Assembly (NCBI RefSeq): GCF_034928825.1
Contig: NZ_JAYFUL010000031.1
Span: forward strand, 4,741-68,740
Length of the DNA stretch: 64,000 nucleotides
Origin: Arcicella aquatica
GTDB taxonomy: Bacteria; Bacteroidota; Bacteroidia; Cytophagales; Spirosomataceae
Direction: 5' to 3'
Shown here: positions 1 through 10,400 of the stretch, in pieces
Layout: the number at the start of each line of letters is the position of its first letter
Position numbering within the stretch: the stretch's first letter is position 1
Notes under the pieces: model-generated
Told to the model about the DNA's origin: nothing
The model's database searches: none
The model's input: the letters and a program-made list of their open reading frames with translations, nothing else
Made by a program: the position numbers and the translations under genes

Positions 1-532
1 CCAAATAATAAAGGCTGTTATCGTTCCCCTGAACAATGATGTTTACAGGCGTTTCATACAAAAGAGCCATTAATTTGGCGATATCAGCATCAAACCCTAA
101 AATATCAAATTCAATCCCCTGCGTAAATCCAGCTCCAATCTTCATTTCACCATCCCATTTTAACGTATCGTACCAAGCTTCAATCTCAACAGCCATTTTC
201 CCAGCTGCCAACGGAATCGCTCCCGAATACTTGCCTGAACTTTTGATGAGTTCATAATCAATAAACTCATTCAAAATGTCTTCTGTCAAAATGATATACA
301 GTCGTTTTGAGCCTCCCAGCTGTGGGTTTTGGCTTCTTCTTCTGATTCCCGTCAAAGCCGTGGCAAAAAACATTCCTGAAGGGTTTTCTAATGTTACGCC
401 CGTAACCAATTGAAGCCCTATACTGCCCGACAACATCATAAACATAGATAAAATCGGATTGGCTGTATTAATAAAAGTAGCGATGCCCAAGGCTACACAA
501 AGCAGCACAATAAGCGTTTTTAATTTTGTCAT
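1..532 (-). CDS. Phage protein, partial (C-terminus off left edge)
   Basis: Partial reading frame of 177 codons that runs off the window. It starts with MTKLKTLIVLLCV, followed by a hydrophobic stretch (about residues 5-45) and a soluble part containing GIRRRSQNPQLGGSKR. I do not recognise the family. It lies immediately downstream of the major capsid gene in the same direction, the usual place for head-completion or connector genes, but the hydrophobic N-terminus does not fit a classical connector. Role unknown. Confidence 0.6.
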   Translation of the reverse strand, partial: MTKLKTLIVLLCVALGIATFINTANPILSMFMMLSGSIGLQLVTGVTLENPSGMFFATALTGIRRRSQNPQLGGSKRLYIILTEDILNEFIDYELIKSSGKYSGAIPLAAGKMAVEIEAWYDTLKWDGEMKIGAGFTQGIEFDILGFDADIAKLMALLYETPVNIIVQGNDNSLYYL

Positions 533-593
533 TTTATATATTTCTTGAATTATTACCTGTATTCAAAACTCATCACTCAAAACTCACAACTTC

Positions 594-1574
594 CTAAAGT
601 CTATTATTACCAAACCATTCCGAGCCCAAACCATACTCCACACAAGCAGAATAAAGAATATTAAGCTCAAACCATTTGATTTGCTCTTTCATTTTTACTT
701 GATACTTGCCAGTATCTTCGTTTGTAAAGAAGAACAAATCGGGACTAATAAACATCATATTGCTTGCTGCCAAGGCAGGATCTACGTCAAACGAAATGTT
801 ATCAAAGTCATCAACCTTGGTCGCAATCTCATTTGGCCCGACTGTATTCGGGAATTTCGCTCTACGGTTGGCATCGTATAAACGTTTGTTTGTTGGCGAA
901 ATCTTAAATTTCAATGGTTTAGCTGATAAGGCTGGATTGACGTCTGTCAAAGCACAAATCGCTCTAACTTCGTCATAAATGTTCGTAACGCTCAAGGCTG
1001 TACCTACCGAGTTCAACACGTTGCTGCTTGGGATATCCCCACCAGCTCCTCTACCTGCCGTAAACTTCTTAATCAAACCGTCGATAGAAGACATTGAGCC
1101 AAAACCAGCTTGATTGAAAACCCCTTTATAAGTCCCGAAAAGTGCCAAACCTTCACCTGATTTCTTCAAGACTTGCCCAATAAAGAACAGCTCCCAAGGG
1201 TTGGCCAGCACTTGTTCTTTGGTCATCGCTCCAGACGTAACCAAACGTTCGTAACTTCTGAAAATCTTCAAAATATCACTTCGTTTCAATACCAAGTCAA
1301 TGTCGATATCGAAAAACGTTGGCAATTTTGCTCCAATCTTTACAGCGTCAGCCGTTGGTGTAAAATCGTCTTTAGCTGGTTGATTGGCATCCTTGGTAAT
1401 GATGCTTACAATCGGGGTTTTAGAGTCTGTTTGTTCTACGTTAAAATCATTTCTGATTTTCCCGAAACCATCCATTACCGACTCATTGATAACGATAGGC
1501 GACTGTGAAATCAAATTTTCTAATTCATCTGGCAACGAATCAAAATTTGGTTGAATAGAACTAGTAATAGGCAT
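594..1574 (-). CDS. Putative phage major capsid protein
   Basis: A 326-residue protein starting MPITSSIQPNFDSLP. I chose the ATG at 1574 because the longer frame (ATG at 1646) runs into the low-complexity repeat upstream and adds basic residues unlike the rest. There is no short diagnostic motif. The call rests on size, the mixed alpha/beta composition with acidic stretches, and position right after an S49 head-maturation protease and a coiled-coil scaffold-like gene, the standard protease-scaffold-capsid order of tailed phages. Alternative: another abundant head protein. Confidence 0.6.
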   Translation of the reverse strand: MPITSSIQPNFDSLPDELENLISQSPIVINESVMDGFGKIRNDFNVEQTDSKTPIVSIITKDANQPAKDDFTPTADAVKIGAKLPTFFDIDIDLVLKRSDILKIFRSYERLVTSGAMTKEQVLANPWELFFIGQVLKKSGEGLALFGTYKGVFNQAGFGSMSSIDGLIKKFTAGRGAGGDIPSSNVLNSVGTALSVTNIYDEVRAICALTDVNPALSAKPLKFKISPTNKRLYDANRRAKFPNTVGPNEIATKVDDFDNISFDVDPALAASNMMFISPDLFFFTNEDTGKYQVKMKEQIKWFELNILYSACVEYGLGSEWFGNNRL

Positions 1575-1659
1575 AATCTTTTGTTTTTTGTTGTTAAAAT
1601 AAACTTGATATAATTGAAGCCTGCGTAGCTTCTCAAAGCTCATCACTCATAGCTCAAAG

Positions 1660-2091
1660 CTAGTTTTTCGCTTTACTCAGCAAAATAGACATCGGATGAT
1701 CCTTCGCTAATTCACCTTTGTTTTTAGCAGCACTATCACTGGCATCTGCTCCTGGTAATTTGTTTCCAAGGTTTGCTTTTTCATCATAAAACTCTTTATA
1801 AGTATTACGCTCCTTTTCAGTGTCGGCTAGCTTAGTTGATAAATCGTTTTTAGTGGTTTCTAAATCCGTTACCTTTTGAGCCAAATCTGAATTTTTAACC
1901 TTTTCGGCATCATAATCTTCTTTGAGTTTCATATTACCCTCTTGCTGAGTATCCAATCGGGCTTTCAGCTCCGTCATTTCTTCCGAAAATGTCGCTAATT
2001 GTTCCGCTGAAATCGTTTCAGACATCATCTTGAAACTCTTTGGTAAATGTTCTTGTAGCCAATCTTTGGCTACCGTTGTTGGTTTACTCAT
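1660..2091 (-). CDS. Putative phage scaffolding protein
   Basis: 143 residues. The middle (about 28-105) is a continuous charged coiled coil (for example DLAQKVTDLETTKNDLSTKL), and the C-terminal third is flexible and basic. Small, highly helical proteins between the prohead protease and the capsid gene are typically scaffolds that guide capsid assembly and are then degraded. No family is recognisable from sequence alone, so function is inferred from position and coiled-coil content. Confidence 0.55.
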   Translation of the reverse strand: MSKPTTVAKDWLQEHLPKSFKMMSETISAEQLATFSEEMTELKARLDTQQEGNMKLKEDYDAEKVKNSDLAQKVTDLETTKNDLSTKLADTEKERNTYKEFYDEKANLGNKLPGADASDSAAKNKGELAKDHPMSILLSKAKN

Positions 2092-2110
2092 GTGTAGAAA
2101 TATTAATTGT

Positions 2111-2932
2111 TTAACCTTTTGAAAGTTGTAAGCTTCGCTTTATAGCGTCCGAAAGTGAGCCAACCTTATCCGCTAATCCAAGCTCCAGCCCTTGTTTGAT
2201 GTTATAAGTATCACCTTTAAAAACTTCTTCGTTTTTTATCTTACCTACACGTCCACGTTTTACATACCCTACAAATTCCTGTCTGGCCATATTCACTTGG
2301 TTTTGTAGTATTGCCCTAGTCTCTTCGGTTAAAGGCTCGTACATATTAATCAACGCTTTACGCTCGCCACCTTTGGCTCTAAAAATCTCCAATGAAATCC
2401 CCTGTTGTTCTAATTCTCTTTGATGATTTTCATAAAAGATTAAGGAAGATATTGATCCAATGCCTGTAGAAGAATCGTTTTCAAGCCAAATTTCATCCGC
2501 TTGCGAGGCTACAAAATACCCTGCAGAATAACATTTAGCAGTCTGTACTAACAAGGGTTTAGCTTTTCTAAATTCATTTACGGCATCAGCCAATAATGAA
2601 CAACTATCAGCTGTCCCTCCTGGTGTATTGATTTTGAGAACCGATGCTCTGTAAGCATCATCTTTTTTGGCCGATGCCAAAAGGTCGGCTATCAGTTCAT
2701 TACTCGAGCGACCCATTTCCCCAAAAATGGGTAGTACCAACACATTAGGATTATTAGATAACTTCTTAGTAAAATACTGGTTATACCACTTGGCATCATC
2801 CGCAGTAAGCATATTTTTAGCACCTCCCAACACATCAAAAAGCCCTAAAGCTCCGCTGGCTGTTTGCTTGTTGCTAACTCTTAAATACGATTCTTCAATG
2901 TTCCATATATGCTCAGTAAATAAATTGGCCAT
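2111..2932 (-). CDS. Phage head-maturation protease, S49 (SppA-like) family
   Basis: 273 residues. The S49/ClpP-like core shows KINTPGGTADS (about 100-110), the nucleophile motif CYSAGY (Ser about 136) and STGIGSISS (about 155-163). A lysine-containing segment follows at about 187-192 (AKGGERKAL), at the spacing expected for the Ser/Lys dyad of single-domain S49 enzymes. Phage members cleave scaffold and capsid protein during prohead maturation. It is directly followed by a scaffold-like and a capsid-like gene. No signal peptide is seen, which fits a cytoplasmic phage enzyme rather than a signal-peptide peptidase. Confidence 0.8.
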   Translation of the reverse strand: MANLFTEHIWNIEESYLRVSNKQTASGALGLFDVLGGAKNMLTADDAKWYNQYFTKKLSNNPNVLVLPIFGEMGRSSNELIADLLASAKKDDAYRASVLKINTPGGTADSCSLLADAVNEFRKAKPLLVQTAKCYSAGYFVASQADEIWLENDSSTGIGSISSLIFYENHQRELEQQGISLEIFRAKGGERKALINMYEPLTEETRAILQNQVNMARQEFVGYVKRGRVGKIKNEEVFKGDTYNIKQGLELGLADKVGSLSDAIKRSLQLSKG

Positions 2933-2999
2933 GATATTTGTAGAATTTTTCTACGAATATCATGGCTAAAAAACCATTAATGAAGGACAGAATAGTATA

Positions 3000-3416
3000 T
3001 TAAATTTGATCGAAGCGAGATACAAATTCTATTTTTATAAATTTTACTTTTGAAACATTTATGGCTCTTATTACTTGCCCAACATCACCTTTATAATCTT
3101 TTTCAAAATTAACATGTGTCAAAGATTGATCGGCTTCTAAATAAAAAAATCTTTTAATTAAATTATGGATAAAACCTATTTTGTATTTCTTTTTATTTGG
3201 TTCTATAAAACAAGATTTCTCATTAAATAGGGTATCAAATTCATATTGAATATTTACCTCTTGTTTTAATTTACTTTCTTCAGTTAAATTATCTCCAAAT
3301 AATTCTAATTCTAAAACAATTATTACATTGTACCTGTAGTCAACTAATTCAGGCGTAGTTTCATTAAATTCACTGTAATCAAAGAAATTTGACAATTTCT
3401 TTTCGATTGTTTCCAT
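3000..3416 (-). CDS. Hypothetical phage protein (138 aa)
   Basis: Unrecognised, acidic, AT-rich and poor in glycine, starting METIEKKLSNFFDYSEF. Its base composition is visibly more AT-rich than the flanking structural genes. It sits between the DUF1353 gene and the head protease in the same direction, so it may be a recently acquired extra (moron) gene. No motif seen. Confidence 0.5.
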   Translation of the reverse strand: METIEKKLSNFFDYSEFNETTPELVDYRYNVIIVLELELFGDNLTEESKLKQEVNIQYEFDTLFNEKSCFIEPNKKKYKIGFIHNLIKRFFYLEADQSLTHVNFEKDYKGDVGQVIRAINVSKVKFIKIEFVSRFDQI

Positions 3417-3453
3417 ACAATAAGGGTATTGGGTTTAAATTTTTAAAAATATT

Positions 3454-3846
3454 TTACTTAGCTTTTCTCCAAGCATATTTACCAAACAATCTGACCATCA
3501 AATACATTACATAATTTGTAAATTTATTTTCATCATTCACTTTATTAGCCAAATACAAAAACTGATCATCCGCAAATTTCCGTGCAGCCTTTTCACCTAG
3601 CTCTTTTTGTCTATACTGTAAATCATACAAATAATCATGCACCAAAGCTGCCCTGTTGTATTTTCCAATGGGAGGGAACAAACTCCAGAGCCAGCGAGGT
3701 ACACTGGCAAAATCAGTAACATACCCAGCGTTTACCAAAACAGACGAGCCGTCTGAAAGTATTTCTTCAAACGGCTCATGTAGCTCCCACCAATCACTTT
3801 TATCCGTGGGAGCTTCCCTATAAACAACAACAATCTTACTGAACAT
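3454..3846 (-). CDS. DUF1353 family phage protein
   Basis: 130 residues from the ATG at 3846; the frame is open further upstream inside the previous gene. The motifs GYVTDFASVPRWLW, AALVHDYLYD and the aromatic C-terminus match DUF1353, a small family common in tailed phages near structural genes and of unknown biochemical role. The chosen start overlaps the end of the upstream gene by 11 nt, suggesting translational coupling. Confidence 0.75.
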   Translation of the reverse strand: MFSKIVVVYREAPTDKSDWWELHEPFEEILSDGSSVLVNAGYVTDFASVPRWLWSLFPPIGKYNRAALVHDYLYDLQYRQKELGEKAARKFADDQFLYLANKVNDENKFTNYVMYLMVRLFGKYAWRKAK

Positions 3847-4252
3847 TGGTAACAGACAATTTAAAATCTGTAAGACTACCCTCAAAAGCAAAGTTTTGTA
3901 AAGCGGTATTTATGGTCGCCAAGGTTTCAGCACTCGGAAAAGCCCTGTTTTGTTCTATCAATAAATACAAATCAAAAGGAATGGCCTTGCTACCTGTATC
4001 AAACAAAACAGGTGTTATAAAATCAGCGATTGATTCTTCCAGTACTGGCTTTCCTGATTTCATCACTGGCACACCATTTTCATCTAATTTCGGAATCATT
4101 TTGATATATTTCTCTGAAATTATTTCATAAGAAATTTCACAAAGCTTTTGACCATCCGCTACAAACAAATCTCTTAAAAGCGTGTAACGCATGGTTGTTG
4201 GTATTACCGTTACCTTATAAGGCAAAGCGATATTAATTGAGGCACTTTTCAT
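3836..4252 (-). CDS. Hypothetical phage structural-region protein
   Basis: 138 residues, starting MKSASINIALPYKV. No recognised domain. It lies between the LamG-like tail gene and the DUF1353 gene with short gaps or overlaps and the same strand, so it is probably part of the late transcript. Function unknown. Confidence 0.55.
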   Translation of the reverse strand: MKSASINIALPYKVTVIPTTMRYTLLRDLFVADGQKLCEISYEIISEKYIKMIPKLDENGVPVMKSGKPVLEESIADFITPVLFDTGSKAIPFDLYLLIEQNRAFPSAETLATINTALQNFAFEGSLTDFKLSVTNVQ

Positions 4253-4272
4253 ACTATTTCTATTTTGTAAGC

Positions 4273-6135
4273 TTAAAATACAGGAGTAATGGCATAAGAC
4301 AACGTCTTTCCAACGGGTGCGGTAAACGTTAATGGGTTGTCGGTATTGGCCGTACAGGTGCTCGCTGGCGTAGTGGTAATGGTTGTTACCCCCGAGCTAT
4401 CCAACACTTCAAACGTGAAATCAAAAGGGAAACGAACATTTCTCGTGATACTAGCTCCTGTGCCATCCACCGCAAAAGTAGATTTTCCCAAAGTTCTCAA
4501 TATCGCTTCTGGCGAAACATAAGCCCCACGAGCCAAATCACCATTTGACGGTGCTTGATTAGCATCCTTTCCAAGTTTTGTACTTGGTGTCGATAAATAC
4601 TGAAGTTCGGTATTGCTTAAACGTTCACCCCAAATACAAATCTGTTTCACAGGTGCATTGGGCGAAGTATCCGACCCAATTCTTAGTTCATTCAGGGCAG
4701 GTATTACCACCGCATTATCATCCGCAGAAGCCACACCATTTACATATAATTTTGCATCATTAGTGGCAAATCCATAAGCCATTAAAACCGAGTTGGTAGC
4801 AGGAATAATATTAACAGAGTTTTGTACAACACCATCAGAAGTAATGAAGCCCTCAGCACTACCATTGGTATTAATCATGACGCCAACTCTATTGGAACCC
4901 CCACCAGTAACAGCTCCTTGTAATAGTGCATATTTACCATTGGTTACCGATACTTTTCCTTTGGCAGCACTCACAAAAATTGTCCCTTTGGTAATGGCTC
5001 CAAAAAGTTGACTGAACTGCGTTCCCGCTATCACAATCATATCCTGCTCTCTGGTTACCGTCGTAGCAAAAGTTGGAATATACGAGGTCGCATCAGCTCC
5101 CTTGGCCAATTGTGGGCCATAGATATAAATATTCTGCGAAGCACCAGCCGTATGTGCACCCGTAACAGGAATAATGATAGCACTTAAATCAAAAGATGCA
5201 CTAGAAGTAAACGCAAGCTCACATCTATACCAGCCATTATTATAAAGTGTCATGGCAGAATTGACAAACGTAAAACCTACCCCAAAAGTACTCCCTGCTA
5301 ACCTTGTACCTAAGTTTAGGTTGTAAGTGACCGTTACACCCCCACCAGTAGACGTAACCTGCAATTTAAACGATGTTCCTATCGTACCAGCTTTCGCCCA
5401 AACCGAAAAGGTATGTGTCGTAGCATCAGTAATGGTAACGGCTTGCGATAAATTTGATTCACTAGCCACTGAATTATCCGTTAAAAGACTCGCTTCGGCT
5501 AACGTTCCATTCGGAGCAATGGTATCGTTTGCACCAATGGCCAACGTCGATTTCCTCCAAGCAGCATTTGAAAAGTCTGTAGAGTATCTTATCAAATTTG
5601 TCCTGCTTTCCTCTAGCAACAGCCCCAAACTTTCGCCAGTTAGCGGGTCAAAGGTAAAGCGTGGCTTATTCGCCTGAACAGTTTTTACAAAGCCATTTCG
5701 GTCAATGTAAGTCCCAACACTGTTTCTGGTAAAAGCATACACAGGGTCAAGGAATCGACCATTGGCAAAGTCTAAATTCAAAATAGGTCTAAGAGCAGGT
5801 CGCCCAAACCCACCTGCCAAAGCATCAAAGCTGGCTTTATTATCATTCACAACCTTCCCGAGCGTATTGGCTGGATAATCCGTTTTGGCTGCATTGTGGG
5901 TAATTTGTCCTGAATCATAGGTATTAAACAAACTAGGATCTATCACAAAGTTTTCAGGAAAACTATCGGCAATGTTGGTGTAAGTAATATCTAGGAAACT
6001 CCTGAACTCTGGTTTTAACCAGATCGCTAAAAGTTGCTCCTGCGTAAGGGTGTTATTCAATAGGATTGTTTTACCATCCAAAAACACTTGAGCCTTATTG
6101 CTATGTTCTGGTTTTACGGTGATTGTTTGTGCCAT
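4273..6135 (-). CDS. Large phage tail/receptor-binding-type protein with LamG-like domain
   Basis: 620 residues. Residues about 118-190 carry a pattern typical of phage carbohydrate-binding tail proteins (AFTRNSVGTYIDRNGFVK then TFDPLTGESLGLLLEESRTN). Two beta-rich jelly-roll-like segments follow (about 190-365 and 370-525), the second resembling a LamG/concanavalin fold (for example KLYVNGVASADDN). I infer a surface protein that may bind host glycans. The C-terminal about 90 residues look like a small beta domain. No protease motif seen. Alternative: a capsid decoration protein. Confidence 0.65.
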   Translation of the reverse strand: MAQTITVKPEHSNKAQVFLDGKTILLNNTLTQEQLLAIWLKPEFRSFLDITYTNIADSFPENFVIDPSLFNTYDSGQITHNAAKTDYPANTLGKVVNDNKASFDALAGGFGRPALRPILNLDFANGRFLDPVYAFTRNSVGTYIDRNGFVKTVQANKPRFTFDPLTGESLGLLLEESRTNLIRYSTDFSNAAWRKSTLAIGANDTIAPNGTLAEASLLTDNSVASESNLSQAVTITDATTHTFSVWAKAGTIGTSFKLQVTSTGGGVTVTYNLNLGTRLAGSTFGVGFTFVNSAMTLYNNGWYRCELAFTSSASFDLSAIIIPVTGAHTAGASQNIYIYGPQLAKGADATSYIPTFATTVTREQDMIVIAGTQFSQLFGAITKGTIFVSAAKGKVSVTNGKYALLQGAVTGGGSNRVGVMINTNGSAEGFITSDGVVQNSVNIIPATNSVLMAYGFATNDAKLYVNGVASADDNAVVIPALNELRIGSDTSPNAPVKQICIWGERLSNTELQYLSTPSTKLGKDANQAPSNGDLARGAYVSPEAILRTLGKSTFAVDGTGASITRNVRFPFDFTFEVLDSSGVTTITTTPASTCTANTDNPLTFTAPVGKTLSYAITPVF

Positions 6136-6143
6136 TTTTATAA

Positions 6144-6653
6144 TTAAAATTGTTGAAATTGAACAGTATTAATAAAAGAGGAATCCAAAAAGTAACTTGG
6201 TTGGGTAAACTTTCCAGCAATGCTTACCTGAATCATGCTTCTATCAGTAATGGCTCTACGGTACTGGTATCTCAACCCATTATCTTTATTACCAGCCATA
6301 AAGCACTCACCATTTGTATCTCGCCAAAAACCTATAAACCGCCTTGCTTGGTTGGCATATAGCCAGCTCAGCAACGCTTTGTTTTGTCCGTACACCTGCA
6401 TTTCTATGTTTTCGGTGTACAGCTCCCCAACTTCATCATCTACCTTAGTTTCTTGCCATGTGCAAACCTTCTGGCTGAATTCAAACAAAACACCTTTTGC
6501 TCCAGCAACCAGCATAATTCCCGAGCTTGTTACTTCCATGCCTACGGGTTCAATGCTAATTACTTGCTCCAGCTCAAATAATACCAAGCGAGTCAAATAC
6601 CCCACGCTGGGCTTATCATTCCATTGTCTAAATCTTTGTAGTGATGTATTCAT
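6144..6653 (-). CDS. Hypothetical phage protein (169 aa)
   Basis: Starts MNTSLQRFRQWNDKPSVGYL. Mixed alpha/beta composition, no family recognised. It ends 8 nt before the LamG-like gene and is probably co-transcribed with it. A terminator at 6732-6766 separates it from the gene upstream, so its promoter probably lies in 6654-6730. Confidence 0.55.
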   Translation of the reverse strand: MNTSLQRFRQWNDKPSVGYLTRLVLFELEQVISIEPVGMEVTSSGIMLVAGAKGVLFEFSQKVCTWQETKVDDEVGELYTENIEMQVYGQNKALLSWLYANQARRFIGFWRDTNGECFMAGNKDNGLRYQYRRAITDRSMIQVSIAGKFTQPSYFLDSSFINTVQFQQF

Positions 6654-6728
6654 ATTAGCTCAAAACTACAATTACAAAAGTCAATTTCAACGGACTAAAA
6701 ATTCACGTTTTTCTAGGAATAGACAAAT

Positions 6729-6766
6729 AAAAAAAACCGCTCAGGAATCATCCAAAAGCGGTTTTT
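6729..6766 (-). terminator. Rho-independent terminator
   Basis: A 10-bp stem (6732-6741 pairing with 6757-6766, AAAAACCGCT with AGCGGTTTTT) and a 15-nt loop. Read on the minus strand it is followed by a U-run, so it would end transcripts coming from the 6851-7321 gene and the tape-measure gene. Confidence 0.75.
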
Positions 6767-6781
6767 ATGTATTTTATCAAT

Positions 6782-6846
6782 CGGACGAAAGTCCCTGCCA
6801 GCGGACAAAAGTCCGAAAAATCGGACAAATGTCCGTCAGAGCGGAC
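6782..6846. repeat. Array of short CGGAC...GTCCG palindromes
   Basis: Three near-identical mini-hairpins in tandem (6782-6794, 6802-6815, 6822-6835: CGGAC-nnnn-GTCC/GTCCG) plus a fourth half (6842-6846), spaced about 20 nt apart. The array lies between the stop codon of 6851-7321 and the terminator at 6732-6766, so it would sit in the 3' end of that transcript. Confidence 0.8.
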
Positions 6847-6850
6847 TTAT

Positions 6851-7321
6851 CTACGAAAAGTTTTTATGAAAATTTCTTGAAATCTTTACTAAATAATCTC
6901 GGTAAACTTTCCTTGCCGTTTCCATTTCGATATCCACATCAGGAATGATACCATACCTGTCTAAGAATCGTCGAACAAATGGCGTATAATCTTCTACTCG
7001 GCTATACTCATGTACACTCCTTACTTCACATACCAAGGCTCTTCTAAATTCAGCATCTAGTAAATTACAAAACTCTTTAATCTTATCAATCGGGAAATAT
7101 GTGCTGTAACTTTCATCATAATATTGAATCTTTAGCACTGGCAAGTTAGCATCCGCTTTGTACTTCTTAGGGTATGGATCTACTCTTTCTACAAATTCAA
7201 TCAACCTCCCCAGCTCGCTCCGTTTTTCAACTTTCACAAACCCTTTGTCGGTTACATCATAAGTGCCTTCTATAAATTTTTTAATGTGTGGTGGTACAGC
7301 GAATTCTACTTTCTTAATCAT
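6851..7321 (-). CDS. Hypothetical phage protein (156 aa)
   Basis: Starts MIKKVEFAVPPHIKKFI. Basic, with an alpha-helical C-terminal half (MEIETARKVYRDYLVKI-like pattern). No recognised family. It follows the tape-measure gene and is closed by the palindrome array and terminator. Role unknown. Confidence 0.55.
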   Translation of the reverse strand: MIKKVEFAVPPHIKKFIEGTYDVTDKGFVKVEKRSELGRLIEFVERVDPYPKKYKADANLPVLKIQYYDESYSTYFPIDKIKEFCNLLDAEFRRALVCEVRSVHEYSRVEDYTPFVRRFLDRYGIIPDVDIEMETARKVYRDYLVKISRNFHKNFS

Positions 7322-7370
7322 ATTTTAGAGCTTTAAATCATTATTCAAATATACAAAATCAATACACTAA

Positions 7371-7455
7371 ATTCAAGACTCAAGATTCAAGACTCAGGAT
7401 TCAAGACTCACAACTCAAAGCTCCCAACTCCTCACTCAAAACTCCCAACTCCTCA
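7371..7455. repeat. Degenerate ACTC-rich word repeat in intergenic gap
   Basis: The gap between the tape-measure gene and the next gene holds repeated words such as TTCAAGACTCA and CAACTCCTCACTC in imperfect tandem. Similar words occur at 563-592, 1626-1658 and, in the opposite sense, 32703-32735. No coding potential. Confidence 0.7.
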
Positions 7456-10400
7456 CTTCCTAGCTCCTAAACCCGAAATCAAACTAATCATGAAGTCCAT
7501 CTTTGTGTTCGTATTTTGCTGACGAATGGCATTCACTACATTGTTGGTAGCATCCACGTTTCTATTTACCGCATCACGTGTTTGATAGCTATAATAAATA
7601 CTTGAATCGTTCTGCTGGACAATCCGTTTCAAGCTATTATTTTGCTCCCGTAAAATCTTGATTTGTTCTTCCGATAATTCTTTTGAACGTTGCATATCTT
7701 CACTCGACTGGTTGAGTGCCGAGCCTTCAATGGCAAAACTGTCTGTTCCATCTTCAAAGCGTCGTTTACCCAGCACCGTTCCATATTGGTACATTCTACC
7801 TTCAAACGCTTTACTATTCAACGAAGGAATACCATTTCTAAAAGCCATCGGTCGGTCTTTCATATTCATCGTTTGCCAAACAGGTTTCTTAATTCCCTTC
7901 TTAGCATTTTCGTGCATTTTCTGAATAATGGGTTGGTTGATTTCCGTTTGTTCAGCATTTACAATGGCTTCGCCACCTTCCATTTCGCCCAAATCCCTAC
8001 CAGTTTTATTATCAATTAAAGCAATGCCACCCTTGCCATAAGTCTTTTCATGTTTACTGGCTTGGGGCGTAAAACCATAATGAAAAGTAGGTTTCGGTTG
8101 CGAGTTAATCTTAGCCACTTGAATCCCCGTCATAACGGCAGAAGCCGCTGCAAAAACCAAGTTCACTGGCCAAAAAGCAGAGGCCAAAGCCTTTAAAGTT
8201 GCTAGTGCTCCAGTGATTAAAGCAGCTGCCAAATCGGCTTTTTTCTGGGCTTCCCAAGCCCTCAGTTTTTCTCTTTTTTCCGTTTCTCGGGCTTTATCAT
8301 TTTCGGCTTTGATGGCCGCTTCCAAATCCTTCTTAATCCTTATCTGTCGGTTCTTTTCATCAGTAGCAGCTTTTACCTTTTCTTCTTTTTCCTTCTCAGC
8401 AGCCTTTACTTTATCGTCCATTTCCTGCTTGGCCTGTTCGATCCTTTCCTTTGATAGAGCCTTGTCCTGCTTGGTTTCATCATTCAGCTCATCTATCTTA
8501 TTTTTCAAGGTTCTTTCACCAGCATCAATCTTAGCATCCCGTTCGTCCTCAGCCGCTTTGATTACCGCCTTCATAGTCTTTTCAGCGGCATCCATTTTCT
8601 CATCCTTTTCCTCTTTGGCCTTTCTGATTTTCTCCTCCAGTGCTGCCTTTTCGGCTTTATCAGTCGTGGCTCGTAGCTGCGACTCCATATCCCAAATTTG
8701 CTCGTTCAGGGTCTGTTCTAGGTTCTGGAGCTTTTCGGTTTCTTCTTCCTTCAGCTGCTTTACCTTTTCCGTCTCCGCATCCTTCATGTTCAAAAATTCT
8801 TCCGAATAATTTTCCTTCAAAGCCTTTATCTTATCGGCTTTGTCCATGGTATCATCCTGCAGAATTTTCTCTAAATCTTTAATGCGATTGGTCTCGGTAT
8901 CCTTTAGCTCTTTGATAGCCGTCGAATGTTGGTCTTTTACTGCTCGTTCTTTGTCAATGGCAGCGTTTAGGTCAGCACTGTTTTTGTCTAGCTGTTGCTG
9001 TAGAATGGCTACTTTTTCATCCCGTTCACGCATGGCCTCAGCAATGGCTTTATCGGCTTTCGCTTTTTCAAGATCAGCCAAAAAGCTGGCTGCTTGTTGT
9101 GCCATTTGCCCAACCATATTATACTTTTCTTGGTTGTTTTGTAACCTCGTTTGCCATGCTGCCAATTCCCCTTGTACTACCTGCCCAGCGGCATCAATCG
9201 CTTTAGAAACATCCCCCTTCAGGAAGTTTGAAAATACATCACTCCAAGCTTTTTGTTTGCTCGCTTTGCCATCAGTAAGGTCTTTATCAATCTTTGAAAT
9301 ATCCTGAGCATACTTTTCCGTTTGGGCTTTCTTCTCATTATTGTAACGGTTTTCAAGTGCCTTTAAAGTTTTTTCTTTATCAACCGCATTCGTTACTTCC
9401 CGTTCGGCTTTTGCCTTTTCAGCGGCCAGCTCCGCATCCAGTTTTTCTTTGGTGTATTTTAGCTCAAGGTTTAGCCGCTCTTTCTTTATTTCGGCCAGCT
9501 TATGGGCATTGTTTCCAGCCTGTAATTCCTTCCAGTCCAGCATGGCACTTTCGGCCTTGCGTTCTTGTTCTATCACAAACTTGTTATTCTCAAGCCGCTT
9601 GGTAGCCGCTTCTTCCTGCTTTTTAGCCTCCTTTGCCTTATAATCGTCTCGTATTTTTAGGATTTCAGCCTCGGCTTCTTTGTCAATCGCTACCCGCTGT
9701 TTTTCCTTGAGCGTCTCATCGGCTAACGTTTGATTTACCTCAGCTTTTCGCTTCCTGGCTTTTTCTTCAATCTTGGCAATATCACGGAGCAACTCATCTT
9801 TAATGCTGTTGATATTGGTTTCGGCTTCATATTCAGCTATCTTTTTCAGGGCTTCCTCATTGGCTTTGGCAACATCTTGTAGGTGCTTATCTTCGGCTTT
9901 TTCTTCTTTCTTACGGTTTTTCTCCGCTTCTTTTTCACGCTTTTCGGCTGCCTTTTTTTGTTCCTCCGTCATGGCTTTTTGCTTTTTCCCTTCGGTGGTA
10001 GCGGCTGCCAAAACGGCTTCAGGTTCCAGCTTCTTTGGCGTATCAACCATAGCGTTTTTATAGCCTTTCTTGATTTCTTCAAAATTACCCACCACGTGCT
10101 GAGTCATGGATGAAGCTTGTTTTTTAGTGGCGTCCCAAGCTTTAGCAGCTCCCGTAAAATCTCCCTGCAGGAATTTTACCAAAGCTTTACCGCCATTAAA
10201 TAAAGTAGCCATGGCATCAATAATGGCTTGCACACCTGTTAAGGCTAATTTTAAAGGAAGCAGCACATTTTGAAAAGCAATGCCCAGGGCTTTCATTACA
10301 CCCGAAGCCGAAACTGTTTGTTTATTCAAACCAGGGAACACTTGTAAGACCAAGCCCATCAAACTATCATACACATTGGTTACCTGAGTCCACAAGGTTC

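Noticed and set aside
8213..9307. Long open frames on the plus strand opposite the tape-measure gene
   Set aside because: Serine/phenylalanine-rich translations that mirror the Lys/Glu-rich coiled coil of the tape-measure protein; an antisense artefact.
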